Assembly: GCF_019320115.1 (NCBI RefSeq)
Contig: NC_089593.1
Location: 17,654,870-17,718,869 of the forward strand
Reading direction: 5' to 3'
Source of the DNA: Miscanthus floridulus
Lineage: Eukaryota > Streptophyta > Magnoliopsida > Poales > Poaceae
DNA length: 64,000 nucleotides
In this document: positions 34,113 to 43,695 of the stretch, piece after piece
Numbering within the stretch: the stretch's first letter is position 1
How the letters are laid out: the number at the start of each line of letters is the position of its first letter
Notes under the pieces: model-generated
Databases searched by the model: none
What the model saw: only the letters and a program-made list of their open reading frames with translations
What the model was told of the DNA's origin: nothing
Made by a program: the position numbers and the translations under genes

Positions 34113-35462
34113 TCACGCTGAGTCTGACAAGAACAAAGGGAGGTTGCAGATGATGAGTAGGTCATCGTCCGCACCACCTAGCTGACAAGCCAGGCGATAA
34201 TCGGCTAGCCATAGCTCGGGGTTCGTCTCGCCGCTATACTTCGTGAGGTTGGCAGGTTGCCGGAACCGGGCTAGAAAGTGAGCGTTGCGGACGGCTCTAC
34301 TAAAGACCCGAGGGCCAGGTGGCTCGGGAGAAGGACTGCGGTCCTCTTCGCTGTCGTAGCGACCGCCTCGGTGTGGGTGGTAGCCCCGGGCGGCTCCGTC
34401 GTCGTGGCGCCGTCGCCTGCCAACTACTTCGTGGTCGCCTTGTGCCTCGCGTTGGTGTCCAGGTCGGTCGCGCACCGAGAGGGCCCTGTTGACTGTCGGC
34501 GCGCGAGCAGGCTCGGGACGGACCGAGGCATCCTGGCCCTGGCGAGGTTGCGCCGTGGGTTGCTCCGAAGTGCCTCCGCACCGGCAGGAGGCAGAACTTT
34601 CGGCCTGCTGCACCGCTGCGGTCTCGAGGAGGTCGCGGAGCTCTCCGCGGACCCGTCGCCCATCGGTGGTTGAGGGCTCGGGCATTGCTCAGACCAGCAT
34701 CGTAGCCGCTGCGACATTCTGGCTAGCGCGATTAAAAATTGGGGGTGGCTCATCCTCCTCGTTGTTGTTGATGCGGTGATGGACGTCGCGGGCCCTCCGT
34801 CGGGCTCCTCCGCCCTCACCGCGCCCTTGCTGCTCCTGCTCGAGAGTGTCTCGAAGCTGTTGTAGAAGGAGTCGGTCTTGTTCGACCTTGGCTTGAAGCT
34901 CGCGGAGCTGCTCCAGGTCTGGGCGTCGATGCTCCCCGCGGATGGGATTCTCGTTCCGTGCTGTCGGGGCTTCGAGATGCGGAGGTGTGGCATCGCCCAC
35001 CCCTGCCTGGGGCGGGGAATGGTTGCCTGTCCTCTCGTCCTCTTCGCCCGCCCTTGGCATCCCGAGCCCGACGTGGAAGCACTCACAAGATGGATCGTAA
35101 GTCCCTTCGTCGTCGGAGTCGGAATAGCCGAGGCAGTAGTCGCTTGTGGCCAAGAATTGGCGCAAAGCCCCAGGGTTGTGGAGTTCGGAGAAATCCACCT
35201 TGGGCCATGCCTCGTCCTCGTCCGAGGAGTCGGAGTGGGTGCTCAGGTCGAGAGCGAAGCGCTGGCGGCGTTCCGAGGGGTGCTCGTGAGCGGCAGTGTA
35301 AGCGTAGGCATAAGAGGCGGCGGCATTTCTCAACCCAAAGGGGTATGGGGACGGTGCCGTCTCCAGATTCTGCCCCGCCGGGGTCGGCTCTTCAGGGAGT
35401 GGTGGAGCGGAGCTAGACGACTGGGCGTCGCCGCGAGCCACCGGCGATTTTCCTTTGTCCAT
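34113..35462 (-). pseudogene. gag N-terminal part, two blocks
   Basis: The start ATG at 35462 gives MDKGKSPVARGDAQSSSSAP. A serine- and acid-rich region follows, then a glutamine-rich coiled-coil segment around 34800-34920. Block two has an arginine-rich stretch and the conserved PANLTKYSGETNPELWLADY, typical of the plant Gypsy gag domain. A TGA at 34689-34691 separates the blocks and another TGA at 34113-34115 ends the second. Both fit CGA to TGA. Confidence 0.88.
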
Positions 35463-35814
35463 GCTCAGGCCAGACAGGTCCCCAGCCAGGGACCCCGTAC
35501 CAACAGCTGGTCATAGGATATCGGCGGGGAGTGGCGTGTCGCCCCGGGTTCGCGTAGCGTCGGGATGGCCTTGCTCGCGTCGTGCCTGGCGAGCGCGGCG
35601 AGAGCGGCCGCCCGGGCGCCGCCTGCGCCTGGGCTGCCGGGGCGTGACTTCATCGTCGGACGGTGGGGCTCGAGGAGTGAGGAGCACCATGTCGTACTCA
35701 TGCCCTAGAGACATGAACTCTAGGCTCCCGAACCAAACTACGGTGCCGAGACGCAATAGTCGTATGGGGTCTGCCATCCGGGTCCTGCTGGGATGACGAA
35801 AATGATACGCAGCA
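35463..35814. other. 5' leader of the Tat element
   Basis: Untranslated region between primer site and gag ATG on the minus strand. GC-rich, with no separate gene seen. Confidence 0.6.
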
Positions 35815-35833
35815 GCCCCTACCTGGCGCGCCA
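35815..35833 (-). other. Primer binding site of the Tat element
   Basis: Directly after the 5' LTR the minus strand reads TGGCGCGCCAGGTAGGGG, ending in the TGG expected opposite a tRNA CCA end. I cannot name the tRNA with certainty. Confidence 0.7.
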
Positions 35834-35835
35834 AC

Positions 35836-37051
35836 TGTCGGTGTTTCGGACCGGGGGGGTCCTCAACCGACGAGTAAATTTGTGCTGCGTGCTCCCGAAC
35901 CGGATGGTGATGCAAAGAGACACAAGGTTTATACTGGTTCAGGCAATCGAGGCCCTACGTCCAGTCTGAGAGATCGATCTTGTATTCCTTGCACCGGAGT
36001 GCTCGTAGTAGGGGGTTACAAGCTAGGTGAGAGAGGGAGCTAGCCCCAGGTCTTGGCGTGGGTGGTGCGGGCTGCTTGAGGCGTTGTTCTCAAGCAGCGT
36101 AGAAGCGTGTAGTTTGAGTTCCTCTTTCTACTCGTTCCTTTTTTCCCCCTAGAAATGGCCTCGGTCCCTCCCTTTTATACTCTAAGGGAGAACCAGGAAC
36201 GTACATATGTTGCTACATAGCGCTCTATAAATGGGGGTGGCGTGTCCGAGCCCTGTAGCCGGCCACTGTTGTGGTATGGTCGATGGAGTGGCCCCGTCCT
36301 TGTCGTGCAGAAGTGACGCGCCGGTCATACTTGGTCTTGTGCGTCGTGGGGCTCCAGTACAGCTTGAGGCAGGACATGGCGGGCGACGTGCTGGTCATCG
36401 TGCGATGACGTTGTAGGGAGCCGTGGCTCTGCAGATGCCGAGGCCGAGCCATCGTGGGGGGCTCGGTGGACATGGATCCTCAGGCTGCCGAGCCCCTGAA
36501 GCAAACTGCCGAGGTCTTGGAGGGAATTATTGGTCCTGGGTACTGATTCCGAGGCCACAGTATCCCAGACGTGGCTCCCCACGCCGCGTTGTTCTCGGAG
36601 CAGGAGTTGGCAGCACAGTGAGGCATGGGCGTCAACCATGTGCATAGCGGTTGGCACAGTGGCGGGTAACCCCTGCCCAGTCCTGCCTCCTGTCCCGTCG
36701 GCCATTCCGCTGTACTGTGCCGAGCATGCGGCCGATGTTAGGGGCAGCAGTTGGCTGAGTTAATGCGACACGACGTTTTGTCAGAGGGACGGGTGAAGGA
36801 AGAGGCAGCGGAGTGCTGCCGAGCCCGCCTCGCGCGAGACGGAGGGTCGGCGACCTGGCCGAGGCCTGCGACGAGAGGGGGTCGGCCGAGGCCTTCGGTG
36901 GGGGATCGCCCGGGGTCAGCGGTGAGGGGGCCTCGGGCGAGTCGGAGAATCGGCCGAGGCCAGCGGTTGTTAGCTGGTTTCGATCTTTACGAAGTCTAAG
37001 CAGTCGTTTTTTGGTTCTTGCTTAGGGTACCCCTTCTCACGGTATCCGACA
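35836..37051 (-). repeat. 5' LTR of the Tat Gypsy element
   Basis: 1,216 bp, same length as the 3' LTR, with TGTCGG/CCGACA ends. The minus-strand TATA-like GTATAAAAGG at 36171-36180 is the likely promoter of the genomic RNA. It is followed by the TCATG duplication. Confidence 0.95.
36171..36180 (-). promoter_or_regulatory. TATA-like box of the 5' LTR
   Basis: GTATAAAAGG on the minus strand. RNA would start some 30 bp downstream and run through the rest of the LTR into gag. Confidence 0.65.
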
Positions 37052-37056
37052 TCATG
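37052..37056. repeat. Target site duplication TCATG (right)
   Basis: Partner of 860-864. Confidence 0.95.
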
Positions 37057-37532
37057 TTTGTCTAAATGGACGGAATGAATGAGATAACATATCAGTTGAC
37101 CTTTTAGCTATTGGGTCCACATATGCAACACATGCACTTCTTCTCCGTATCCTTCGTTCTTCTCCACAAGCGTCCAGAGTCCACGTCACCTCACCTTTAC
37201 CCTGCTTGCGCTTGCGTGAATTCGCGCACATGGTATGGCCTTGCTCCCGCCACTGGCCCACGACGGTCCATCTATATTAATATTACAGGACTGAGGAACC
37301 ATTTTTAGTCGCCATTATAAAAACTCGTTTAACTGGATTCACTTTGGATGTAATTGGTTTGTGGAATGAAGAAGTCCATCCTCTTACTCTTTAGTTTTTT
37401 GTTTGGCTCGTTGAATAGAATAGATTTATCTATTATCATCTTATTTCTCACAAAGCTAATAATTAGTACTAGTATGAGAAATAGAGTCATTCCACTAAAT
37501 TTGAAGAGTTAAGTGATAATGTATCACCCCAT
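37057..37532. other. Flanking DNA, no gene seen
   Basis: Continues the unique DNA interrupted at 864. Mixed then AT-rich; I find no convincing coding frame or RNA gene. Confidence 0.5.
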
Positions 37533-38711
37533 CTAAAATAAGTTTATTCCCTCAATGGGACACATATTGACTTATTTAAGACTCGACAAGAGTGGAGCTA
37601 AGGGCAGTCTCAATGAAAGAAACTAGTAGTTTCTATAACATAGGATATCGCACCAAAAAAGTACTGCTTTCCAACTCATGGTTTCTATGAGTAATAACTA
37701 TTTTCTCTTTCTCTCTCCCAACTCTATCTTTTTCTCCAATGGGAGTGCGACACGAGCTCCCTAGAAACTGGTAGTTTCTCCCCAATGGCGATTTCATGGT
37801 TTCTTGGTGCATTGGGTCAAGAGTAGACCTGGTTTCTTCATGAAGAAACCAGATCTATGATTTTTGCTCTCTTTCTTCATTAATTACATTGCCATGTCAG
37901 CATTTTGCCTACGTGGCAAATCATTTAATGAGGATAGAAACCATCATCAATGCACCATTGGGACTGCCCTGAAGCTACCACATACTAGTGTTGGGATCGG
38001 CACTAGAAGCTAGTACTAGCGCCGCCGCCACTGTTTGCAGCCGAGCAGGACTACGTACAAGATACTGCTAGTAGTGAAAAAAGGAACAGCGGAGCATCAG
38101 TAGTAAACGTTATTAGCTTTGTTTTGTCAACACATTAACTAGTTCAACTTTTTCTTGATTTGGCTTATATAGTTTCACAGACACAATAATCTTTTGGTAC
38201 AGAGACAACCAAGATAAAAGAGCAAGGCTAATGACCATGTTCGCTTGAACTTATCAACTATAGTATAATGTTTTCTCTCACGGAATGGTAGCCCCGTAGA
38301 ACCTACAATGTCCTATATAAAATAAATTTATTCCCTCAATGGGACACATATTGACTTATTTAAGACTCGACAAGAGTGGAGCTAATGAAGCCACCACGTA
38401 CTAGTGTTGGGATCGGCACTAGAAGCTAGTACTAGCGCCGCCGCCACTGTTTGCAGCCGAGCAGGACTACGTACAAGATACTACTAGTAGTGAAAAAAGG
38501 AACAGCGGAGCATCAGTAGTAAACGTTATTTGTTTTGTTTTGTCAACACATTAACTAGTTCAACTTTTTCTTGATTTGGCTTATATAGTTTCGCAGACAC
38601 GGATAAAAGAGCAAGGCTAATGGCCATGTTCGCTTGAACTTATCAGCTATAGTATAGTGTTTTCTTTCACGGTCTTGGTAACCCTCCGTGGAATCTACGG
38701 TGTCCCATATA
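37533..38711. repeat. Tandem duplication, copies 37533-38316 and 38317-38711
   Basis: Both copies share TTTATTCCCTCAATGGGACA, GACAAGAGTGGAGCTA, GTGTTGGGATCGGCACTAG and GTAGTGAAAAAAGGAACAGC. The first copy holds a 368-bp MITE plus about 27 bp (around 38183-38210) absent from the second. Both copies end in a CACTA tnp2 fragment on the minus strand (a TATGGGACAC-like match), so the duplication took in the broken edge of the CACTA element. Confidence 0.9.
37602..37969. mobile_element. MITE with GGGCAGTC ends
   Basis: About 368 bp with terminal inverted repeats GGGCAGTCTCAATG and CATTGGGACTGCCC. It is AT-rich, non-coding and contains several GGTTTCT/AGAAACC inverted motifs. The flanks are CTAA on the left and TGAA on the right. 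The sister copy at 38381-38390 reads GCTAATGAAG, the exact sum of these flanks. The superfamily is uncertain; TAA/TGA could be a mutated PIF/Harbinger-type 3-bp duplication. Confidence 0.85.
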
Positions 38712-40140
38712 AACTATCTTTGAGTTATTTAGCAGATTTACCGCATTGGTGTCATCCAAGCACTCGACACATCCAGTATAGCATTTTGTCTTCTCTCCGG
38801 ACAATGAACCTCGACCTAGCAAGTCGGTGATTGTAGCGATAAATACTCCCTTGATCATGACATCTTCCTTTTTTACTCATCCCAAACATCCGGCATACCC
38901 TTTTCAAACATCTCCACTAGTTCATCGATCACTGGTTATAAAAACACATCGATGTCATTCCCAGGTTGTCTTGGCCCTTGGATCAGTAGTGGCATCTGGA
39001 TGTACGACCGCTTCATACAGACCCAAGGTGGAAGGTTGTATATACAGAGCATCACTGGCCAGGTGCTCTGATTGCTTCTTACCTGGTCGAAAAGATTCAT
39101 CCCATCTGTGCTCAAAGCAAACCAAAGGTGCCTTACCTCTCTACCGATGTTCTTATAGAATATAGTATTGACAGTCCTCCATTCATGCCCATCGGCGGGG
39201 TGCCTCATCGTTGTATCTTTCTTACGCTCTTCGCCATGCTAGCGCAACAGCTTGGCTGACTTTGGACATGCAAACAACCTATGCACCTGGGGAGCTATAG
39301 GGAAATACCAAACGACCTTTACGGGACCTCCTCTAGTCTTGGTACCCTCATCTAATGGCCCTTCCTTGTACCGTGGAGCTTCAGACTTGGGGCACTTGTC
39401 CAAGTCTTTGTATTTTTCTCCACGGTACAACATGCAATCATTGGAACACGCGTGGATTTTTTCAACCTCGAGGCCGATGGGGCAGATCATTTGCTTGGCC
39501 AAGTATGTCTTTTCTGGCAAATCATTTTTTTTCTAGGAGCAATTTTCTTATTATACCTAACAACTGATCAAAGCCTTTATCGCTCAATCCGTTTGTCGAT
39601 TTGAACCCTAACATCATGATGTCGGCTTTCAGTTTGCTCATTGGACAATTCCTATACAATGGTGTTTTGCCATCTTGCCTCATTTTCTCTAGCTTTCTCA
39701 GCTGTCTTTCACTAAGACATCCGGTCTCTATATTACGTAGCAGCTGAGAAATGCCATCGTTATCCTCGGTGTCGTCAGCTAGTGTGTTCCTAAACACATT
39801 ATTAACTATGGCCATAGGTTCTGTGTTGACACCGGGTTCCTCGTCAGCATCGTGGATGGCTACGTCAGGCATGTCCACATCATCATCGTTTTCCTGCAGA
39901 ACATTCACACCAATCTCACCATGCATAGTCCATATTGTATAGTTTGGCATGAACCCCCTGGTAATCAAGTGCGATCATATAGACTCAATTTGACGAAAGT
40001 TTCTTAGATTCTTGCAATCTTTGCATGGACAGAAGACAGGGTTTTCATTCCCAGCATGGGCTTTAGCATCGGTGATAAACTGGCTGACGCCATGCATGTA
40101 CTGCTTGTCTGTTCAGGACAGATGCATCCACTCTTGATCC
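38664..40140 (-). pseudogene. CACTA transposase (tnp2 type), broken
   Basis: Reading from 40140 down: a cysteine motif region (NPVFCPC-like) near 40030, MPNYTIWTMHGE, LERPIDDID-like acidic residues, KADIMMLGFKSTNGLSDKGF, IHACSNDCMLYRGEKY, CPKSEAPRYKEG, WYFPIAPQVHRLFA, HPADGHEWR, FALSTDGMNLF, YNLPPWVCMKRSYIQM, then GSLSGEKTKCYTGCVEC and YMGHRRF. These follow the order of plant En/Spm tnp2 proteins. Frame breaks include an A-run shift at about 39526-39534 and a TAG at about 39239-39241 where W is expected. The gene stops after YMGHRRF, so the C-terminal half is missing. Confidence 0.85.
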
Positions 40141-40249
40141 ATCTCTGCATAAAAAAATACTGAGACAGTAATTACAAAGAATTAATAAGAAATTAAACTT
40201 CATGAACAACAATTGTAGCTCGAAAGTACCATTTTTGGAAAACATTATT

Positions 40250-40789
40250 GTACACTAATTATTGGAAAATTAAAATTGGTAGCCCCGGCCTTGTAAATTG
40301 AAAATCATAGTAAAAAACAATTATTGCACAATAATGAAGAACATCTATTCTACTCTACTTCTAAGAACTAATTATAGCATCACATACTAACAATGATGAT
40401 CTTGACCACCATGGAATAATTAGCTAGGAATTTAAATGTGTTCATAGACACCAACCTTTTGAATGATGGATTCATCATAATTTGAGCCTTGCACAAATGT
40501 CCAATTAAAAAAGTGCTCTCTAGAATGGAGAAAGAACTAGAATGAGAATCAAGCAATGTAGCCATAAAAACGAAGCTAATTAAGCAACAAAATCAAAGGA
40601 GTGGATGTTTGTTACTAACCTTAAAGCAAAAAAATCAAGTCATTCTTCAAAATCCAAGCGCTAGCTTTATGGTGAAGAGCAGACGCAAGAATGGAGGGAA
40701 GGGCCCAAACGTGTTCCTCTATTCTCGGGATGGAAGAAAGGAGAAAGCAGAGGACAGCTGCAGCCATTTTGTGCTATAGGCTTATCACC
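40250..40789. other. CACTA 5' non-coding region
   Basis: AT-rich leader or intron DNA of the CACTA element between tnp2 and the subterminal repeats. I see no gene. Confidence 0.55.
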
Positions 40790-41053
40790 ATCGATTGTTA
40801 GCTAGAACCGACAGTGATAGATCAAAATCACTGTCGGCTCTTGGCTTAAACCGGCAGTGACGAGTGGCCGCCAAAACACTGCCAGTTCAAGCCACAAACC
40901 GGTAGTGATGTGGTCCTTCACTGCCGGTTTTAGCCCAGCCCCAATCATTTTCTCATTTTCAAGCTCATAACCGGCAGCGAAGGTACATCGCTGCCGGTTG
41001 TCACAAATCCGGCAGTGATGAGGCCGGCAGTGATGTCCAAATCTGGGGTAGTG
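40790..41053 (-). repeat. CACTA subterminal repeats and terminus
   Basis: At least eight direct and inverted variants of ACCGGCAGTGA, the type of site bound by CACTA accessory proteins, ending in CACTACCCC on the minus strand at 41053. Confidence 0.85.
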
Positions 41054-41796
41054 TTATCAACTGCAGAAACCATCAGCCGAACAACTCAAATAATTACAGT
41101 CGGCTGCTGGCTGTAAGGTTCTTTGCAGCCTTCTCATAGCCCATCCATATAGTAGTTAGGTCTTCATTATTAATACATAGTCCACTTATCTCTCTCACAA
41201 AGTTTTTTTTTGTTCTTATGCCTAAGCCGGCTATAAGCTTACAACCCGTTTTTTCTCTCTCCTCTCCTCTCCTCTCTCATCCACCTCGGTATTTAGCTAG
41301 CTTACAACCTGTTATTATACTTGCTCAAAGTGAGGAGAGAACCCACAATAATAGCAGCACCAAACTCATTTTATTTAATTTATTATCATTTCACGCAATC
41401 ACTTTCAGTGCTTGACACGATCCACACATCCAACCCAGTAGCGTATATCACTCATAGTACTAATTAAGCACGTGTCCACTCCACGGTTGATACCAAGAGC
41501 TGGCAAACATATTCGCTCGCCAATATATCTATTTGCCCTCAAGGGCATATGCCCCCATGTGGGTGCACTATTAGGATGTACATGGGGTAAAAACAACTTT
41601 GCCTCAACCTGTGATGCTGTAACAAGCAAACACACAACTCAACAGTGCAAAGTAGAGTTAGGATTATTACTAAGTCAAGTCCAGAGGAGCATTTCCAGGG
41701 CACTGGATGAAGGATTGGGTTCACAAAGCGATTGCGACACCAAAGGCTCTGATCTATGTGGCCTCCGTGTTGCGACTCCAAGCAGCCGGGTTCTAA
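41054..41796. other. No clear gene; decayed DNA
   Basis: Includes a CT-rich tract at 41251-41280 and GGCTGTAAG / AGCCGGCTATAAG motifs that recall common grass MITEs, but I cannot define ends. Short open frames on both strands look accidental. Confidence 0.4.
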
Positions 41797-42290
41797 CTAT
41801 GCTGATACCAGCTCAAAATTGCATGAGATTATCCGCCAGTTGGTCACCAGGTCAATGAGGAGCCTCTTGTCTAGCACCAGGTCATCAATTTTGTGCACCG
41901 CCATTTCCTCCCGGTAACCAAACATGACGAACCAGAGTGGAGCGAAGCACTCTGCCTTAGCGATGATGAGGACGAAGAATGCCAAAGGGAGCTTAAGGTC
42001 TTGGTCTAGTTCGCCTTGGAAGTTGGCCAATGGCCTTTAGGTGCTGTAATGCCACAACCTTGTTGATCTTCATAGTTAGTAGCCCAAAAGCACCGACGCC
42101 CCATTCAAACAAGTCGGGGTAGCCTCAGCTGAAGCAGAGAAGCGTGGAGCCTGGCATCCTGTGTTGGTCTTCCTGAGGCACGAAGACGAACAACCAGTCG
42201 TGTTTGTTGGTGAAGCCGGAGATGTAGAGGTTGTTGTCGGACCGCGTGAAGAAAGCAACGCGGTCATCATTGAAGTTCATTGGGACATCT
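41797..42290 (-). pseudogene. Ribosome-inactivating-protein-like pseudogene fragment
   Basis: On the minus strand the frame from about 42285 contains FNDDRVAFFTRSDN, NLYISGFTNKHD and GYPDLFEWGVGAFGLL. The pattern R-x-DN-LY-x-x-GF resembles the N-glycosidase (RIP) domain of cereal RIPs, which remove an adenine from large ribosomal RNA. A later part (LPLAFFVLIIAKAECFAPLW) sits where the active-site helix of the family is expected, but the usual E..R arrangement is not clear. There is a stop after LLCFS and a frame change near 42040, and no N-terminal part is present. It is best read as a dead fragment. The assignment rests on motif memory and needs a domain search. Confidence 0.4.
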
Positions 42291-42450
42291 TAAGAGTTAC
42301 AAGCCCCGTAGACCTTTTTATGTAGAGGGAGGTAGGTTCAGTAAATCGCATCAGTCATTAAGCTATCAAGGTCTATAACATAACTCTACTCTAAAATACA
42401 CACTTACCAAAAAAAAGAGAACCATAAGGGGTTCACTCTTGCTTTAGCTT

Positions 42451-42790
42451 CCAGCTTAGGAGTAGATCTAATGGGTTGACTTCACTAATTTGACATAAAC
42501 ATCATGTAGTTCAATGGTGTGAAAGTTAGAGGGAGAGAGAGAGAGGCCCATACCTTTGGTCCTGGCAGAGGAGGAAAGAGTCGCGGCACAGTGCAGATCG
42601 CTGTGGAGATCGTCGCTAACAACGGCGGAGGTGGAGCTTCCCGTCGCTAACAGCATTCCCTCGATCGGTAGGGTTAGGACCACGGTGGGGTTGTGGCAGT
42701 GATGAACCTTGTGTCCTGAGCCATGGCTACCACCTTCCTTTTATAATGCTGCGCGATGGGGGCCCACCAACCATGGGTTGGTTTGTGCGC
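42451..42790 (-). repeat. Dispersed repeat, left copy
   Basis: Close relative of 46379-46717: both run from AGGAGTAGATCTA through TTTGACATAAACATCATGTAG to GGTTTGTGCGCCCC. It is probably part of a second LTR of the element whose right LTR is at 46359-46780, but its outer ends do not match. Confidence 0.75.
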
Positions 42791-43149
42791 CCCAGCAGCG
42801 CCATTAAGGTGAGGCGACGGCACGAAGCAACAGGGGCTAGCCCACGTGCGCGTGGCGATGAGGTGCTCATATCATCACAACATGGTGCCACAGCGGTAGC
42901 AGCACCGCACAGCAGCTGCCAAAGGCGGCAGTGGTTGAGCCCTAGCAGCTCGGCAAGGCGGCAGCGGCGGTGGCAGCAGTGCGGCGGCCCGTAGCGGCCA
43001 GGCCATAGCCAGACCATGGCCAGACCAAGGACGGTCACGGCCGACCAACACGCAGCAACGTGCATGCACATGGTGCGGCCAACGTGGCGACGTCGTGCTC
43101 CCGAGCGTGGTGACCGTGCACACCCGGCCAGACAACCCGAGGATGTGTT
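42791..43149. other. GC-rich segment, no gene seen
   Basis: Alanine/arginine-type open frames on both strands here reflect GC-rich CAG/GCG composition rather than coding. Inserted between two LTR fragments. Confidence 0.4.
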
Positions 43150-43695
43150 TGGGCACGAATTTTAAAGCACGTCTATAAACTAATCTAACACAGTTGAGGC
43201 TCAACCACTTAAACCATGCTAAAGAGGGTACATCAGATTACCTTACAGAATAAAAATATAGCACTGACCTTTAGCTAAATTTTTCAAAATTAATTCACCA
43301 ACATGGCATTGTCACACTGTTTTCAAACTTAAAATTTTTTCTAAGTCTTGAGCTGGATTTGGTTTCAAGTTCCATTTCTAAGGTATTAGAAATACTAGTT
43401 AGCAATATTATTTTCCAAAGGCAAAAGTTGCATTGTCACCTATAAAGTTTGTACTTCAAACTTTATTTAGGTGTCACATACATGTTCTATAATATTTTTG
43501 CTCAATAAAAATTCGTTTTCAACCCTACTTGGCATAACCTGAGATATTAAATCAATTTTCATTTAATATTTTTATTATTCATTTTAGGTTACAAGAAATT
43601 TATCAACACGCTCTATTATATGCATTATCACATAAACATGATGCTCATGACATGATTTAGTAGTTTGTTTAGGGCGTAACACCGAGGGTGTTACA
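43150..43695 (-). mobile_element. LTR fragment with a TGTAACACC end
   Basis: On the minus strand the right edge at 43695 begins TGTAACACCCTCGGTGTTACG, the typical start of Tekay/Del-type LTRs. The remainder is AT-rich. The left edge is not defined and no target duplication (expected CGTTG) is found, so this may be a truncated or solo LTR. Confidence 0.55.

Larger units (their letters stand above)
865..37051 (-). mobile_element. Complete Tat-lineage Ty3/Gypsy retrotransposon
   Basis: An LTR retrotransposon read on the minus strand: 5' LTR 35836-37051, primer site next to it, gag-protease-RT-RNase H-integrase from 35462 to 29389, then a 3' region with an antisense ORF, a polypurine tract and the 3' LTR at 865-2080. 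The order RT-RNase H-integrase places it in Ty3/Gypsy. The lack of a chromodomain, the DGGS protease and the antisense ORF after integrase fit the Tat group (Retand, RIRE2 or Grande types). Without the nested 20.6-kb insertion the element is about 15.6 kb. The two LTRs are equal in length and differ at about 13 sites by eye (about 1.1%), mostly transitions, so the insertion is recent. It cannot act alone, because the polyprotein has five stops and a frameshift. Confidence 0.95.
38664..41053 (-). mobile_element. Truncated CACTA element
   Basis: The right end reads CACTACCCCAGATTTGG on the minus strand, a standard CACTA terminus. Subterminal repeats of ACCGGCAGTGA and its complement fill 40790-41030. 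Tnp2 remnants follow on the minus strand. No matching CACTA end is present on the left, where the element meets the tandem duplication, so the 3' half is lost. Confidence 0.85.

Noticed and set aside
40790..41053. Regularly spaced repeats resembling a CRISPR array
   Set aside because: Repeats are about 11 bp, occur in both orientations and end in CACTACC. They are CACTA subterminal repeats in a plant genome.
42727..43204. Minus-strand ORFs of about 110 codons
   Set aside because: Alanine/proline/arginine-rich translation of CAG/GCG-rich DNA, open in several frames, between LTR fragments.
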